From Cladorrhinum sp. PSN259 (Eukaryota; Ascomycota; Sordariomycetes; Sordariales; Podosporaceae), in contig MU867119.1 in the NCBI GenBank assembly GCA_033725935.1, positions 153,111 through 217,110 on the forward strand: a stretch of DNA of 64,000 bases. Direction: 5' to 3'. The position numbers were made by a program, and so were the translations under genes. Every line of letters starts with the position of its first letter. Position 1 is the first letter of the stretch. A model generated the notes under the pieces. The model saw only the letters and a list, made by a program, of their open reading frames with translations. It had not been told where the DNA came from and ran no database searches. This document shows positions 10,264-21,519 of this stretch, piece after piece.

Positions 10264-12051
10264 ATGACACGATTTTCCCCGACCGCGATTCTTCGCAATG
10301 GCCTGCGAGTGCTGGTTCCCCTGTCGCTGCTCCTGACGGCCTACCTCTACCTCTTCCCCATCTTCAGCAGATGCGCATTCCCGCTCCCACCTACATCATC
10401 GACGGCGCAAAGTCAAACCGAATCTCCATCGACAGCCTTTATCGAGACGGCCAAGCTGCATTGGCCATTCGCCGACCAAAATGCTTCGATAGCTACCATC
10501 CCCTCCCCCGCTGCCCCTTTCCGACTGCTGGCACTCGGTGATCCCCAGCTAGAAGGCGACACTTCGATCCCGACCGAGTATCTTGGTGTCTTCCCTCACT
10601 TCAAGAGCTTTATTCGCCATGTGACCTTCCAGACCCCGCACTCGTCCCTGCGCCAGCGCCTGCGGCAGTCCATGCACGATCTCGTCGACGTAGTTTTCGA
10701 GGATACCTACAACGCGCTCGAGTCGGCCCGCAAGATCATCGATTTGTTCGGCAACGATTTTTATCTTGCCCACATATACAGGACGGTACATTGGTGGACG
10801 CGTCCAACACACATCACGGTACTGGGCGACTTGATGGGTAGTCAATGGGTCGACCACGCCGAGTTCAATCGTCGCGCGGGCAGATACTGGAATCGCGTCT
10901 TTCGCGGCGCAGAGCGCATTCCTGACGAATTGTCCGCCTATCCTGCCGACGAGTACGATCTCTCAGGCTATCTCAGCCAGGGCGGCGCAAACACAAGCGA
11001 AGCAGCATGGGCTCGGCGCATCATCAACGTAGCAGGTAACCACGACATCGGCTACGCAGGCGACATCACCGAGAACCTCACCACTCGGTTCGAACAAGCC
11101 TTTGGCAAAGTCAATTACGAATTGCGTTTCGAGCTTGTCCTCTCCAACACCTCGCTTCAAACCCACTCCCTCTACGATCCAGAGACGAACCCGAGCTCAA
11201 CCAAGCTGGTACCCGAACTTCGTCTTGTCATTCTAAACGACATGAACCTCGACACACCCGCGTTATCGGCCGAATTACAAGACGAGACCTACACCTTCAT
11301 CAACAAAGTCATCAACACTGCCGCAGCTGTAGAGTTCCAGGGACATTACACCATCATTCTTACCCACATCCCGCTTTACAAACCTGCCGGTGTCTGCGTC
11401 GACTCTCCCATGTTCGATTTCCACTCGCATGACGGCACTCTCCGCGAGCAGAACCAGTTGAGCGAAGCAGCAAGCAAGGGGTTCCTGGAGGGTATCTTGG
11501 GCATGTCGGGCAATTCCAATGCAGCTGGAGGCGGAAAAGGCCGACATGGGATTATTCTGAACGGACATGATCACGAGGGATGCGATACCTACCACTTCAT
11601 CAACCAGACTGAGGTAGAGGGTAAGGATAAGGAGTGGGAAGTCAAGCGGTGGAGGCAAGCAACAAGGGAAAAGCTTGTTGGCAGGGACAATGCTCCGGGG
11701 GTGAGGGAGGTCACGGTTAGGAGCATGATGGGTGACTTTGGAGGAAACGCGGGGTTGCTGAGTGTTTGGTTTGACGAGGAGAGTTGGGAGTGGAAGGCCG
11801 AGTATGGGACCTGTCCACTGGGAACACAGCATTTGTGGTGGTTGGTACATATTCTGGATTTTATCGTGGGGCTTTTGGTGGTTGTTTATGGCGTTGTGGG
11901 AGTGTTGAGTTTGGTGGGAGTTGATGTTGATGGGCTGGTAATGGGGAGAGCGTCTCCTTCAAAAGGGCAGGAAGGAGTCAAGATTAAGGAGAGCAGAAGT
12001 GGCGAAACGACGCCGATCAAAAGTACTGTGGCTTCTGAGTTGAAGAGCTAG
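10264..12051 (+). CDS. Cdc1/Ted1-type calcineurin-like phosphoesterase (GPI-anchor remodelling)
   Basis: An intronless 595-residue protein. It has an N-terminal membrane segment (about 15-33), a metallophosphatase domain, and a C-terminal hydrophobic segment (about 520-548) followed by a Ser/Lys-rich tail. Metal-ligand motifs are visible in order: Gly-Asp93-Pro-Gln, Gly-Asp189, Gly-Asn259-His260-Asp261, Thr-His-Ile-Pro, and the late Gly-His-Asp-His motif near residue 436. The GDPQ form of the first motif and the two-membrane-anchor layout match yeast Cdc1/Ted1 and animal PGAP5/MPPE1. These are ER/Golgi enzymes that remove ethanolamine phosphate from GPI-anchor mannose and help cargo export. 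Which of Cdc1 or Ted1 is closer was not resolved. Confidence 0.85.
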   Translation: MTRFSPTAILRNGLRVLVPLSLLLTAYLYLFPIFSRCAFPLPPTSSTAQSQTESPSTAFIETAKLHWPFADQNASIATIPSPAAPFRLLALGDPQLEGDTSIPTEYLGVFPHFKSFIRHVTFQTPHSSLRQRLRQSMHDLVDVVFEDTYNALESARKIIDLFGNDFYLAHIYRTVHWWTRPTHITVLGDLMGSQWVDHAEFNRRAGRYWNRVFRGAERIPDELSAYPADEYDLSGYLSQGGANTSEAAWARRIINVAGNHDIGYAGDITENLTTRFEQAFGKVNYELRFELVLSNTSLQTHSLYDPETNPSSTKLVPELRLVILNDMNLDTPALSAELQDETYTFINKVINTAAAVEFQGHYTIILTHIPLYKPAGVCVDSPMFDFHSHDGTLREQNQLSEAASKGFLEGILGMSGNSNAAGGGKGRHGIILNGHDHEGCDTYHFINQTEVEGKDKEWEVKRWRQATREKLVGRDNAPGVREVTVRSMMGDFGGNAGLLSVWFDEESWEWKAEYGTCPLGTQHLWWLVHILDFIVGLLVVVYGVVGVLSLVGVDVDGLVMGRASPSKGQEGVKIKESRSGETTPIKSTVASELKS

Positions 12052-12816
12052 AATTCCTGGATGTGAGGTTTTTAGACTGTTGGCGCCGCAGGGCGGTTTC
12101 ACGGGACAGGCGTGTGTATGTATGTGTTGCTGGCTTGGTGGTTGTATGTGTTACTCTTGGTTTTTGGTCTTTATTCAATTTTATTGTTTTGGGTATTTGT
12201 ATGTACTGTTGTACTGTACATGTCTTGGCAGGGGTCTTTTCGGTCTTTGTATACAAACATGGGTTACGGAGTTTAAGTTGTTATCATGAATACGGAGACA
12301 TTTACACAATGCAGTCCACGAACGGGTATTTTTTGGCGCCACTGAGCTAGCGGCTTTTTTGATCTATTCTCCCTACATACTATTTCGAGCATGTCGATAC
12401 CCTATCTACCCAACCATAGAGCTATCGAACCAGGAGAAAGACCTTTTTGAAGGTTAAAATGAATGAAGGTGCACAAAAGCACGAAAATCCGACACACGGG
12501 CAATAAATGCTTCCCCCCTTCTTTCTGAACGCCACACTAACCACCCACATGTCATCGTACATAAGACAAGTAGAGCCTTATGAGTCCAGTCCGTGCTCTC
12601 GTGGCATTCCTAGACTAATGCAAGAAGCCAAAGAACATATAATGGCAACTAAAATGCAACGCCAGTCGAGATTTTTTTTTTCTTCTTTTTATTTGCCGCG
12701 CTTTCTGAGCTCCTGTCCCTCTATTAATCAATCCTTATCCGAAGAAACGCGGCCCTTGTTTTGCTGTTTTTTTTTGGTCGAGTCTTATGCTTAGACAGTG
12801 AGGAAGACGGGTGTTC
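12052..12816. other. Convergent intergenic region
   Basis: The interval lies between two genes that converge. It contains both 3' UTRs and poly-T tracts (about 12670-12690 and 12763-12775). The open frames here are short and featureless. Confidence 0.5.
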
Positions 12817-14837
12817 TTAAGCCTTGACGATGAACCTGTTCTGAACCCTTTTGACGCAGTTCAGAAGCCTAGATATAAATCACGATGATCATTGTCAGTC
12901 TTTTTTTCATCCTTCATATATATTTTTCTTTGGGACAGGTAAGGTAGGGAAGAAACTCACATCTGAAGATTACCACCATCAAGCTGCTGGCCCTGTTTCA
13001 GTCCCTGCTGTCCACCCTCTCCCTCAGCCCTGGCCAACTCGTTGCAAAATGCCAAAACCTGTCCAATCTCAACGTCCTCTCCCTTTTTCTGTTCCCCTTG
13101 CGGCTGCTGCTGCTGCTGTCCCTGACCAGCATCAAGGTGCTGAAGAACAACCTTGGTAGCTCTATCCCCATCTTTGCCTATTCCTTCCTCCGCACCGCTT
13201 AGTCTCGCATCACGGATCCGAATGCCGCCCAGCAAGGCATCTCCATTCTGCTGCTGTCCTTGAGTAGGGGCGGAAGAAGTGGTGAACTTTTGAAGAGCAG
13301 GAGGGACATCCTTGATATCCGGGACCGTGTCGCCGCCTGCACGGACGACAGCGTTCTGGAAATCACCTTTCCCGTGATATGGAGACGAATAGTCGGGATT
13401 CTGGAAGTCACCGTGGGCGCGATAAGGAGATGAAGAAGCGGTGTTCTGGAAATCACCGTGCGCGCGATAAGGAGACGAAGAAGCGGTATTCTGGAAACCA
13501 CCCTGACCACCCTCTTGCTGATTATTACCAGAATCGCGTGCGGTGTGTTGGGTGATGACGATTGTGGGGATATTGCTCTGGCTACCCTCTTCTCTTTGGA
13601 TTTGAGTAGACTCGGAAGAAGAAGGATCGCCCTTCTGGAAGGCGAGCGGGCCGTTCCAGTACGGGAGACCGGTGTAGGGGTTGATCGTCTGGCCGCCCTT
13701 TGTCTGCTGGCGGGCTTGGAGCTTGCCGCCGTTTTGGCCTTCGAGGCCGCCTTCCTCTTCCTCGCCTTGGTCATTGACGCGGACGGTGGTGGTGAACCCC
13801 TGCCCGCCTTGCATGCCGTTGCCGTTGTTGTTGTTGTTATTGTTGCTGTTCATGTCGAGCTGGGCAACGCCTGGGAGATAGCTGCGCGGTTTGACGATGG
13901 CACCTTGGTCCAGCCAGTGGGGGGGATCCTTCTGGTAGTTGCCATGCATGGGGAGGCCGCCCTCGTTTCCTGAGACTACCTCTTTCACCAACTTCCCGTA
14001 CTGTCCGTTCCCGTCGCCGTGGTTGTTGGGGTAGGACTCTCCGCCCCCGAGTACGGCGCGGATGGTATTACCCTGCTGAAGTTGACCGCCGGTTTGCTGT
14101 TGACCGTTTTGTCCGCTTGCGTCCCATTGCATCATGTTCTGCTCGTCATTGCCCTGGGTCTGCTGGGTCTGGCCGCTGCTCAAGAGATACTTGACGAACC
14201 TCTCAATGAGAGAACTATCGGTCTGGTCAAGATGCTGCTGATACTGTTGCTGCTGCTGCTGCTGCTGCTGATTGGGATTCTGGACCTGATCCATCATCTT
14301 GGCGGGCGGCGCATTGTCCAAGGTCGAGGAGGACCGGCGGTTGCTCTGCAACTTGGGCTTGGGCATATTGCTACCGCCATTACCATTACCGTCTTGATTC
14401 AAGTTCTCAAAGCCGCCTCGAGTTCCAGCAGGGCCAGTGGTCTGAGAGCCACCCATGCCCTCGGCGGTGTTGAGACCGCCATCTCTGTTGCCACCGTCTT
14501 TCTTGAAGTCGAGTGAATGACGGATGCCCGGCTGCTGCTCGCCTTGCTGCTGCTGGCTGGAGTAGGTCTGCTGAAGACCACCCTGCTGCTGACCGTTTGT
14601 CTGCTGGTTGTTTCCGGAGGCGAGGGCTTGAAGATGGGTGCGAACAACTTTCATCTGGCCATCCTTGCCGTCTGTCTGCTCAGCCTGGGTCTGAGATCGG
14701 GTGGCACCCTGAGCGAGAGCGAGGCCGTTACCACCACCGCTAGCTCCATTGGTGCATTGGCCGTCATTGCAGTGCGGCAAGGCTGAGGCCGTGGATGCCG
14801 CAAGGGCAAGGGAGACGACGGCTTTGGAGATATGCAT
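12817..14837 (-). CDS. Secreted Q/N/G-rich low-complexity protein with 15-residue repeats
   Basis: Exon 1 is 14837-12961; a small exon 2 at 12868-12817 is added across a 92-nt intron (GTGAGT donor, CTGAC branch, CTAG acceptor), giving 642 residues. Without splicing the frame would stop right after the donor codon. The added C-terminus carries a basic stretch (residues include Cys, Lys, Arg). A signal peptide covers about residues 1-19. The body is rich in Gln, Asn and Gly, with a poly-Gln run coded at 14248-14270 and a poly-Asn run coded near 13818-13850. A 45-bp tandem repeat (about 13370-13500) codes for Phe-Gln-Asn-Thr-Ala-Ser-Ser-Ser-Pro-Tyr-Arg type units, 3-4 copies. No family was recognised; it could be a cell-wall or extracellular matrix protein. 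Confidence 0.75.
13370..13500 (-). repeat. 45-bp coding tandem repeat
   Basis: About three units of 45 bp lie within the Q/N-rich gene. The two units nearest 13500 are almost identical, and the next toward 13370 has diverged (PDYSSPYHGK instead of TASSSPYRAH). Such coding minisatellites vary between strains in fungi. Confidence 0.8.
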
Positions 14838-17284
14838 TGTTGCTGACTAGATGGCTTTGATTTGCTGGGAAATTTCGTGTGCTGTTGTGAGCATGGTATG
14901 TCAAGAGAATGGGAGAAAGTAGGAAATGCCTGTACGCATAGGAGTTGGAGTGAGAATGTTGCGAGCAAATAAAAAGAAGGATCTCAGACTCAAAGGTGGC
15001 CAGCATATATAGCCGGGCAGTTGTCCACCTCAGACTGCTTGAAGAGTGGTGACGCACATCTTCTTACCTAGTGAGGCCTAGTCGCATAGGTCTGTGGTTC
15101 CCACAAGTATGTTGTGTTCCGCGCACGAAGATTTGCGCATCGTTGAACATCGCCTGAGCTGGTTTATCTGTCCTGTAAACGTTCTTGAATTACCCCCGGT
15201 GTCGGAAGGGTGCTTTCTCGACTCCTCCAGGCCTGACACTCATAGCAGACGGCGATATGCTCTACCTTACAAACAAGATGAAAGGACCTCGGCGGATGTT
15301 GCGTTTTCACTTTTCCCGATACGTGTCCGCAGCAGTTGTCCATGTTCAATGCTGATCTTGGACAAGTACGTACAAATCTCTTCCGAAAGTGCTATACTGT
15401 ATCCGATAACCAGAATTTGTAAAACCAAGATTCATCGAGATAGTGTCGATGGAAAGTAGTTTGTTTGTAAACAAAAGGGGTAAGATGCTCAGCATGGGTA
15501 CGGAGCGAATACCCCAGTCTCAACCTTTGTCGTTGCTCTCACATTGCCGTGTTTGATATCATGTACGACAACAAACCTAAAGGCAGTGATTCTGCGCGGC
15601 ATCAGAGTCTAGCAATCAGTGCCCAGCAAACAGCAATATGAGAAACTCGGCGGAAAGCTCGTATTTGCCATTCTACGGCTCGGTATGCATCTTTCCAGCC
15701 GTGTCCTAGGTTTGGCACGATCCACAACAAAATGCTTGACGGACCTTCTTTGGCTTGAACCCCGAAGCGATGCTCGAGCGGTTCCGTTGGTGGCATTCTT
15801 CAGCCTTTTCAAACCACAACTTCCGCACAAAGTCTCACCTGTTGCATAGTCTATCCAAAACGGTGCTTGAGCAAGTGACCCAAATTCCAGAATCCTCTCT
15901 CAAACGGCAAGGTGGCCAGAAATTCGTGAGCAACATGCCTTCTTCTCGGAGACGGCTGGTTGACATGTGTTAGGTTCGTGGAAGTTGTGGTCGACTCCGT
16001 CTCCGGCTCCGACTAGACATACTCTAAGTATTGTCCAGATATTGGTGAGGCCACGCTCGTATTCTCACAGACACCCACTTCCATGAGTAGGTCCTGAGCA
16101 TCAACCGTGTAACCTAAAAATCATGCGTTTTCCTGTATCATTGTCGCCTCTTGTCAGGCTCAATGTCCACATAACAGGTACTAAAATCAGAGTTTTCTTT
16201 TTTTGCTGGGCCGCTGAAATGTTGTGACCCGATGAAAACGGATCAGGACTTTAAGATGGATCGAATCAAAGGGCCATACGCCGTCATTTGTTCTGTCACC
16301 GTGAACACACGTCCAACCACGGTATATTACACAAGGCAGCAAAACTTCCCGGTTGCCATCATGCCATGGCGGTCGTCACTGTGTACCACCTGCGGTGTGT
16401 ACAATCCTTATTCCGAGGTCGTTTGTTGGTCCGATACTGAAAGTTGAGATGATATCCAATTTATTTATTTTTTTAATCTTTTTTTTAAAAAAAATTAAAT
16501 TATAGTGCTCTCTATCCAACTAACCACCACTGATAAAAAAAAAGGCTAGAAAAGACTGACAGTTTTCTGTAACATATCGTCTTTCTAAGTGTTTCCGCTG
16601 GCATTTCATGTGATTTCAGTTGTTGAGATGAAAAGTCTGCAATGTGACTTGACTTCTTGCAACGATGAACACAGAAAGCCGGGGAACAATCTTGTGTCAT
16701 TTGTGATATGTCGATTTCCCTAGGCTGTGTGTTGTATTGGGGTGGTGTTAGCCAACAACTGGACCCCAAGCATGTGTTACGTGAACCTATCAAATCAGCA
16801 CCGGCTTGCCACCGGACCATTACTCCAGTACTTCTACTGTAGAACTCAACAGTTTCTTTCACCCCAACAACTAGCTCATGTTTGCGAGCTCGGATATGTC
16901 CACGTCAACACTGGTATATTCATCCTATTAAAAGAGCTGAGATTGACCATGAAAATCAGTGCTACAGCGCACGCCGCTCTTTTTTAGTTTAATCAAAACA
17001 CTTTTAATACACGGTCTTCCAACCATCTGAACTCTTTCAGGTTTCAAGTGAACCCATTGATTGGACTCTACAATCCATTGACCAAAACCCCTGACCGTGG
17101 GTACTGGTACTGTAGCACACCCAAGGCGCGTCGAAGGGCCCGCGCTTGGCCTCCTCCTCGTGGGGCGGAAAAGGGGATAGTTCAAGTTGTTGTGGGTGTT
17201 GTTGTTACATAGCCGACCGAGCCATTCTTTTCTATAAATCTTGCTCGGGCCATGGCCCATGGGCAAAAATGGGCGAAGCGCCAC
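14838..17284. other. 2.4-kb interval without a supported gene
   Basis: The left part is the promoter of the Q/N-rich secreted protein gene. The rest shows only short frames without motifs. A strongly AT-rich block lies at about 16460-16504 (T and A runs). The right end holds the 3' UTR of the tim50 gene. No transposon or RNA gene was recognised. Confidence 0.5.
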
Positions 17285-18961
17285 TTAAGCCGTCTTGCTG
17301 TCAGTAGGCTTGGGTTCCTCCTTCACGAACCACCCAGTCAAACTGCTCTTCATGCTGTTCATGGCCTCCTTTTGTGCCTTCTCTTGGGCCTCCTGCTCCT
17401 CCTTCAGCCACTTCTCTCCATTCTTCTTGATCTCCTCCTCCAACATGAGGTAGTTACGCATGCCACGCTCCCGGGCGATATCCTGCAACATCTTGCCCTT
17501 AGCAAACGCCTCGGTCGGGTTCTCCTCACCCTCGGGGCCAACCATCAGACTCATGTTGCTGGGCTTCAGACCAATGTGGCTGCTCAGCCAGCCGATGCCA
17601 CCGCCGGAGGTCTTGGCCTTGCTCGCTCCGATCCGACGATTGTGCTCGGCACGAGCGAGAGCCTCACGCCGAGCGAACTCGGTGGGAATATGCTTGCCCT
17701 CAAAAGACTGAAGCACCTTGCGGACATCGCTGTACTGCATGGTGTGGATGAACTCGAGGAAGGGAACGAGATCCACAAGCTCCTTGTCGCCGGGCTGTCC
17801 CTTCCACTTGGGTAAAATGATTGCGTTTTCGGGCTGGGCTCGGACATGCTTAGCTTCAGTGTCGATTATGATGACCTTTGAGAGGTCACGGTTAAGGTAT
17901 GAGAGATCCTGATACACATTGTTAGCATGTCACGGGCTGAAAGTTTTGTGTAAGGTGTGTTAGCAAAGTCTTACCTTGATAATTTCGCCATCCTTGTACT
18001 TGGTGGCCTCCCTGAACAAGGGCCACATAATGAAACGGTATGGATCCAGCTTACGGACCAACGGCTCGCCGGTTCCGAACGGGACGGTTGTGAAAAGTAC
18101 GATCTCGTAGTATTGGGAGAGATAGTGGAGGAAATAGTCGACACCAGGCCGCTTGGCTACTCGCCACCCATGTTCTCTCGACCATTCGCTGTGGACGAGC
18201 ATATCCTCCAAGGAAATGCATAGCGTATAGGGGCGTTCGAATGAGGGGTCCACGTCAGGGAGGAGCTTCTCGAAAGCTGGCTCCTGATAGTACGTGACGG
18301 TGTCAGTCATGCGTGAAGTGGCTCTTTTCCACCAGTTCACAACGCTCCATCCGTTAGGTACAACGGGATTTTTCTTCAACTCCTCCTCATCCCAGTCTCG
18401 GCCAAGATACGCGGTACCTGCAACAGCACCTACTCCAAAAAGTCCAAGTGCCCACATGACCAGTTTTTGCCGCTTTCGCTCCGAGGACGAAACATATGCA
18501 GAGTCCGGGAGCTCGCCCTTTGGCCTTTTCCCGCTCCCACCGGCACCCCCGGCGGCGGATGCTGCTTCCGGCTCCTGCTCCTGCTGCTGGCCGGCAGTGC
18601 TCTCAGCTGACTCCTGTGCGCGCTCATACTCTAGGGTCGAGGGAATTCCTTGTGTAAGATCTGGGAGCTTGGAGAGATCTATTGGCTCTTCTGGTTGTTG
18701 TGCTTCGTCGTTCGCGGGCTCGGTGGTGGCAGGTTGCTGCTGTGCTGCTGGCTGGACTGGCTGCTTCGGCTGGGGGGATTTTGGAGTTGTCGTCGTGGTT
18801 TGTTTTGGTGTTGAAAACCGGGAAGACTGGGGCTTGTTGTCTTTTGCCATGCCGTGACTCCATACGGTAGGCAGGCTGTGGCGGGGGAGGGAAGAGGACG
18901 ACACCAAAGCTGCCGCTCGCACACCCGCAACCGGGCGCGCAGCAGCTCTTGCAAGCATCAT
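17285..18961 (-). CDS. tim50: Mitochondrial inner-membrane translocase subunit Tim50
   Basis: Two exons, 18961-17975 and 17908-17285, with a 66-nt intron (GTAAGA donor, TATCAG acceptor, phase 0), give 536 residues, the normal size for fungal Tim50. The N-terminus is an Arg/Ala-rich mitochondrial presequence. A Pro/Gln-rich linker follows, then one transmembrane segment (about 167-186) and an FCP1-like phosphatase-fold domain from about residue 242. The usual DxDx catalytic motif is not conserved (Ser-Leu-Glu-Asp), as in other Tim50 proteins. Established role: Tim50 is the intermembrane-space receptor of the TIM23 complex, taking presequence proteins from TOM and keeping the Tim23 channel closed. 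The C-terminal tail is a charged coiled-coil-like stretch. The two adjacent ATGs at 18961 and 18958 cannot be told apart. Confidence 0.95.
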
Positions 18962-19958
18962 GGCGTCCTTTTCTTGTTCTTGACTTGGGTTAAAATCCGA
19001 CCAAAAACCACGCTAAAAGCGGCGATCGAATGAATGGATTGATCGCGTGGTGGGAGTGTGTTGGGCCCCCCGCCGGTGTCGTGGGTGAAGTCGATGCTAG
19101 AATTAAGAAAGCTCTAAGCTTCGTCCAAATCCAAGAAAAAAAACCGCTGATGCGCCAAATCCCTGTCAACTGTCGGAAGCACAGACCACTTGGAGAGGCA
19201 ATCCAGTGTGGGGCATTTCGTCATGCTGAATCCATCAAGAAGCAAAACTCTGCTTTCTCCTTCGGAGGAATCCGCCCCTTGGGGCACGTGCCAGGATTTG
19301 ACAAGGAGCACGCGATGCCCCGCAATCATCGATCCCAGACGAGTCCGATTGCCGATTCAGTTCCAGGTTCAATATGCAATGGATGCCGCATTCTGCGTTC
19401 TGCGGAAACCATTAGACTTTTGCCATTTCACCACTGCACACCACCTCACCTACTAGTAATTACTCCCGCCTTTCCCCTCACTTGCGGTTGCAGAATACAA
19501 CAATACCTACCGAATTATAATTAACAGACACACACCTCTCTATCCGTCCCGTCGCATCTCTCTCTTCTCGCCCCTCTTTCAAAGTTCCCTGTCTTCCCCC
19601 TCCACCACACGGTCCACTCCTCCGACGGTTCTATGATCCGCACCTCCATCAACACAAAACCTGAGATTCCTTCACGTCTGCCAGCCATGGCCACCGCGGA
19701 TGCATTCTAGAGGGTGGTCCTGAGTTGCGTTTTTACAAGTTGCTCACAATGGGACCACCCTCGAGCATTACAAACCATTCAATTCAATACTTGCCACCGA
19801 GCGAATCTGCGAATCGATCTAGAACCCAGACAAACCTTGACTCCTATCCCACCGAGACTGAACAATTCCCGACAGCACACCTCCAGAAGACAATTGACAA
19901 CCGACGATAATTCCAAATATTTATCTCTCGACTGACATTCCAATAAACCAACGTGACA
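18962..19958. other. Divergent promoter region
   Basis: About 1 kb between two divergently transcribed genes, tim50 (minus) and the F-box-like gene (plus). The last 450 bp are CT/CA-rich and probably include a long 5' leader of the plus-strand gene. No coding frame was supported. Confidence 0.5.
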
Positions 19959-20891
19959 ATGGCTCGCCGATCGGCGACGACAACGAAGGGCCCCCGCGCC
20001 CGCGCCCAGGGAGCAACTTCCCGACCGACGCCGGTCCACAATACCCAACCGACAGAGCCAGATGTGGATGATATCTCCAAAAAGATTCATGGGCTCACCC
20101 TTGCCGACTCGACACTTATTCTTGCGCGCGAAGCAGCAAAGAAGTCTTTCCGATTCCTCGACCTCCCTCCCGAGTTGCGCATCGCTATCTATGGCCACTA
20201 CTTCCAAGATGTCGACCGCGTGGTTGATCTGGAACACGACAACCACAGCCGCATTTTCCGAAAGCTTGCTCTCCTCCGCACCTGCCGAACCATCTACGGC
20301 GAGGCGGCCCATTTCTTTTACAGCACCCGCACGTTTCGCATCTTCCCAACTTCTCCGGGCAAGTACTTCAAGACCAAGAAGCCGCTTCTTGCCCGTCTCA
20401 ATGCGCGCCAGCGCAATTGGATCACATCCCTCCAGTTGCGCCTTGGACCTGGCTTTACCAATCCTCCACGTGGTTGGGTGGTAAACCAAAAGCTTGGTCT
20501 TGCCGAGTGCGTCAACGTGCGGAAGCTTACCGTCTTTGTCGAATGCGACCCCAGCGACGGATACTTTAGCGGCTTCCGCAAGGCGGACAATTTCTACGAG
20601 ACCTTTTCACAGAACCTTCTACAGACTGTCTTGGCTGAGATGCCATTTGTCAACCATCTCACCTTTGATGGCTATTCGGGCGTCAAGAAGACTGGCGCCA
20701 TGATGCGCGGACTTCTTGAAATTGCGGTCATGCGGGGAATGATGATTCGTTGGGGACCCGAAAGGGGCTGGACGAACAATGATGATGAGGATATCGAGGT
20801 TGTCAAGAAGGTTGATAATAGCCCCCTTGTACCGCAGGGCTTTTTGACACAGACAGAGTTGCAGACGTTTAACATTGCGGTTGTGGCTTAA
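19959..20891 (+). CDS. F-box-like fungal protein
   Basis: An intronless 310-residue protein. The first 55 residues are basic and low-complexity. A motif of the type Phe-Leu-Asp-Leu-Pro-Pro-Glu-Leu-Arg-Ile-Ala-Ile-Tyr (about residues 64-76) matches the degenerate F-box-like start found in many fungal proteins annotated as F-box or DUF7730-type. The following 200 residues contain Leu/Cys patterns ('LLRTCRTIYGEA') common to that group. F-box proteins recruit substrates to SCF ubiquitin ligases, but for this subgroup no substrate is known and Skp1 binding is untested. The C-terminus is acidic and then short. The start is the first ATG after a long CT-rich leader. Confidence 0.65.
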   Translation: MARRSATTTKGPRARAQGATSRPTPVHNTQPTEPDVDDISKKIHGLTLADSTLILAREAAKKSFRFLDLPPELRIAIYGHYFQDVDRVVDLEHDNHSRIFRKLALLRTCRTIYGEAAHFFYSTRTFRIFPTSPGKYFKTKKPLLARLNARQRNWITSLQLRLGPGFTNPPRGWVVNQKLGLAECVNVRKLTVFVECDPSDGYFSGFRKADNFYETFSQNLLQTVLAEMPFVNHLTFDGYSGVKKTGAMMRGLLEIAVMRGMMIRWGPERGWTNNDDEDIEVVKKVDNSPLVPQGFLTQTELQTFNIAVVA

Positions 20892-21519
20892 TGATCATTT
20901 TCGGGTTTTGCGGTTTGTTTGTATTTGGTGGCATGGCATTGGAATGGGCAGGATCATGGTGCACGGAACATATGGGATACGGTCGGCGTGGGATTACTGC
21001 ATCAACCAAACTTTACTCTTTCTTCACTCATTCAAGCGTCAGCATATCATGGGTGCCAGTTCTTTCTACTCCCTATTTTTTCCTTTCTCTGAGGGCTTCA
21101 TTGTTTACGATTACTATCCGCATGCGCCACTCGTTTCTTTCATGGTTAATTCTACTCTCAATTAAGAATCTCTTCTCGCTCTGTCCAGATTAGCGATGAT
21201 TAAGCTGGTACTGTACATATGTCACATGTCCCTACAATTGTTGTAGCAAATTCTCCAATGGTAAAATCACCGTGCGTCGGCATGTGTAATGGTTTATGCA
21301 ACCATTCCTAACGGCGTCAGCGGAAGGGCGTGATGGGTAATTGCCATCCGTCCGCTAGCCGCACCTCCGCGGAGCTAAGGACGAAGCTGGCGGCAGTAAC
21401 ATCTCACGACTTTAAAAGTCTCCACCATCGTCACGACATCACTACTTGGTCAACTTTACAACTTCACATGCGAATAACTTTGCCTTTTTCTCACTTCAGG
21501 GAATTTAAACTTGTTACAC
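20892..21519. other. Intergenic, no gene seen
   Basis: The interval holds the 3' UTR of the F-box-like gene and the promoter of the nitronate monooxygenase-like gene. A short plus-strand ATG (21468) lies out of frame just upstream of the latter and could act as an upstream open frame. Confidence 0.45.
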
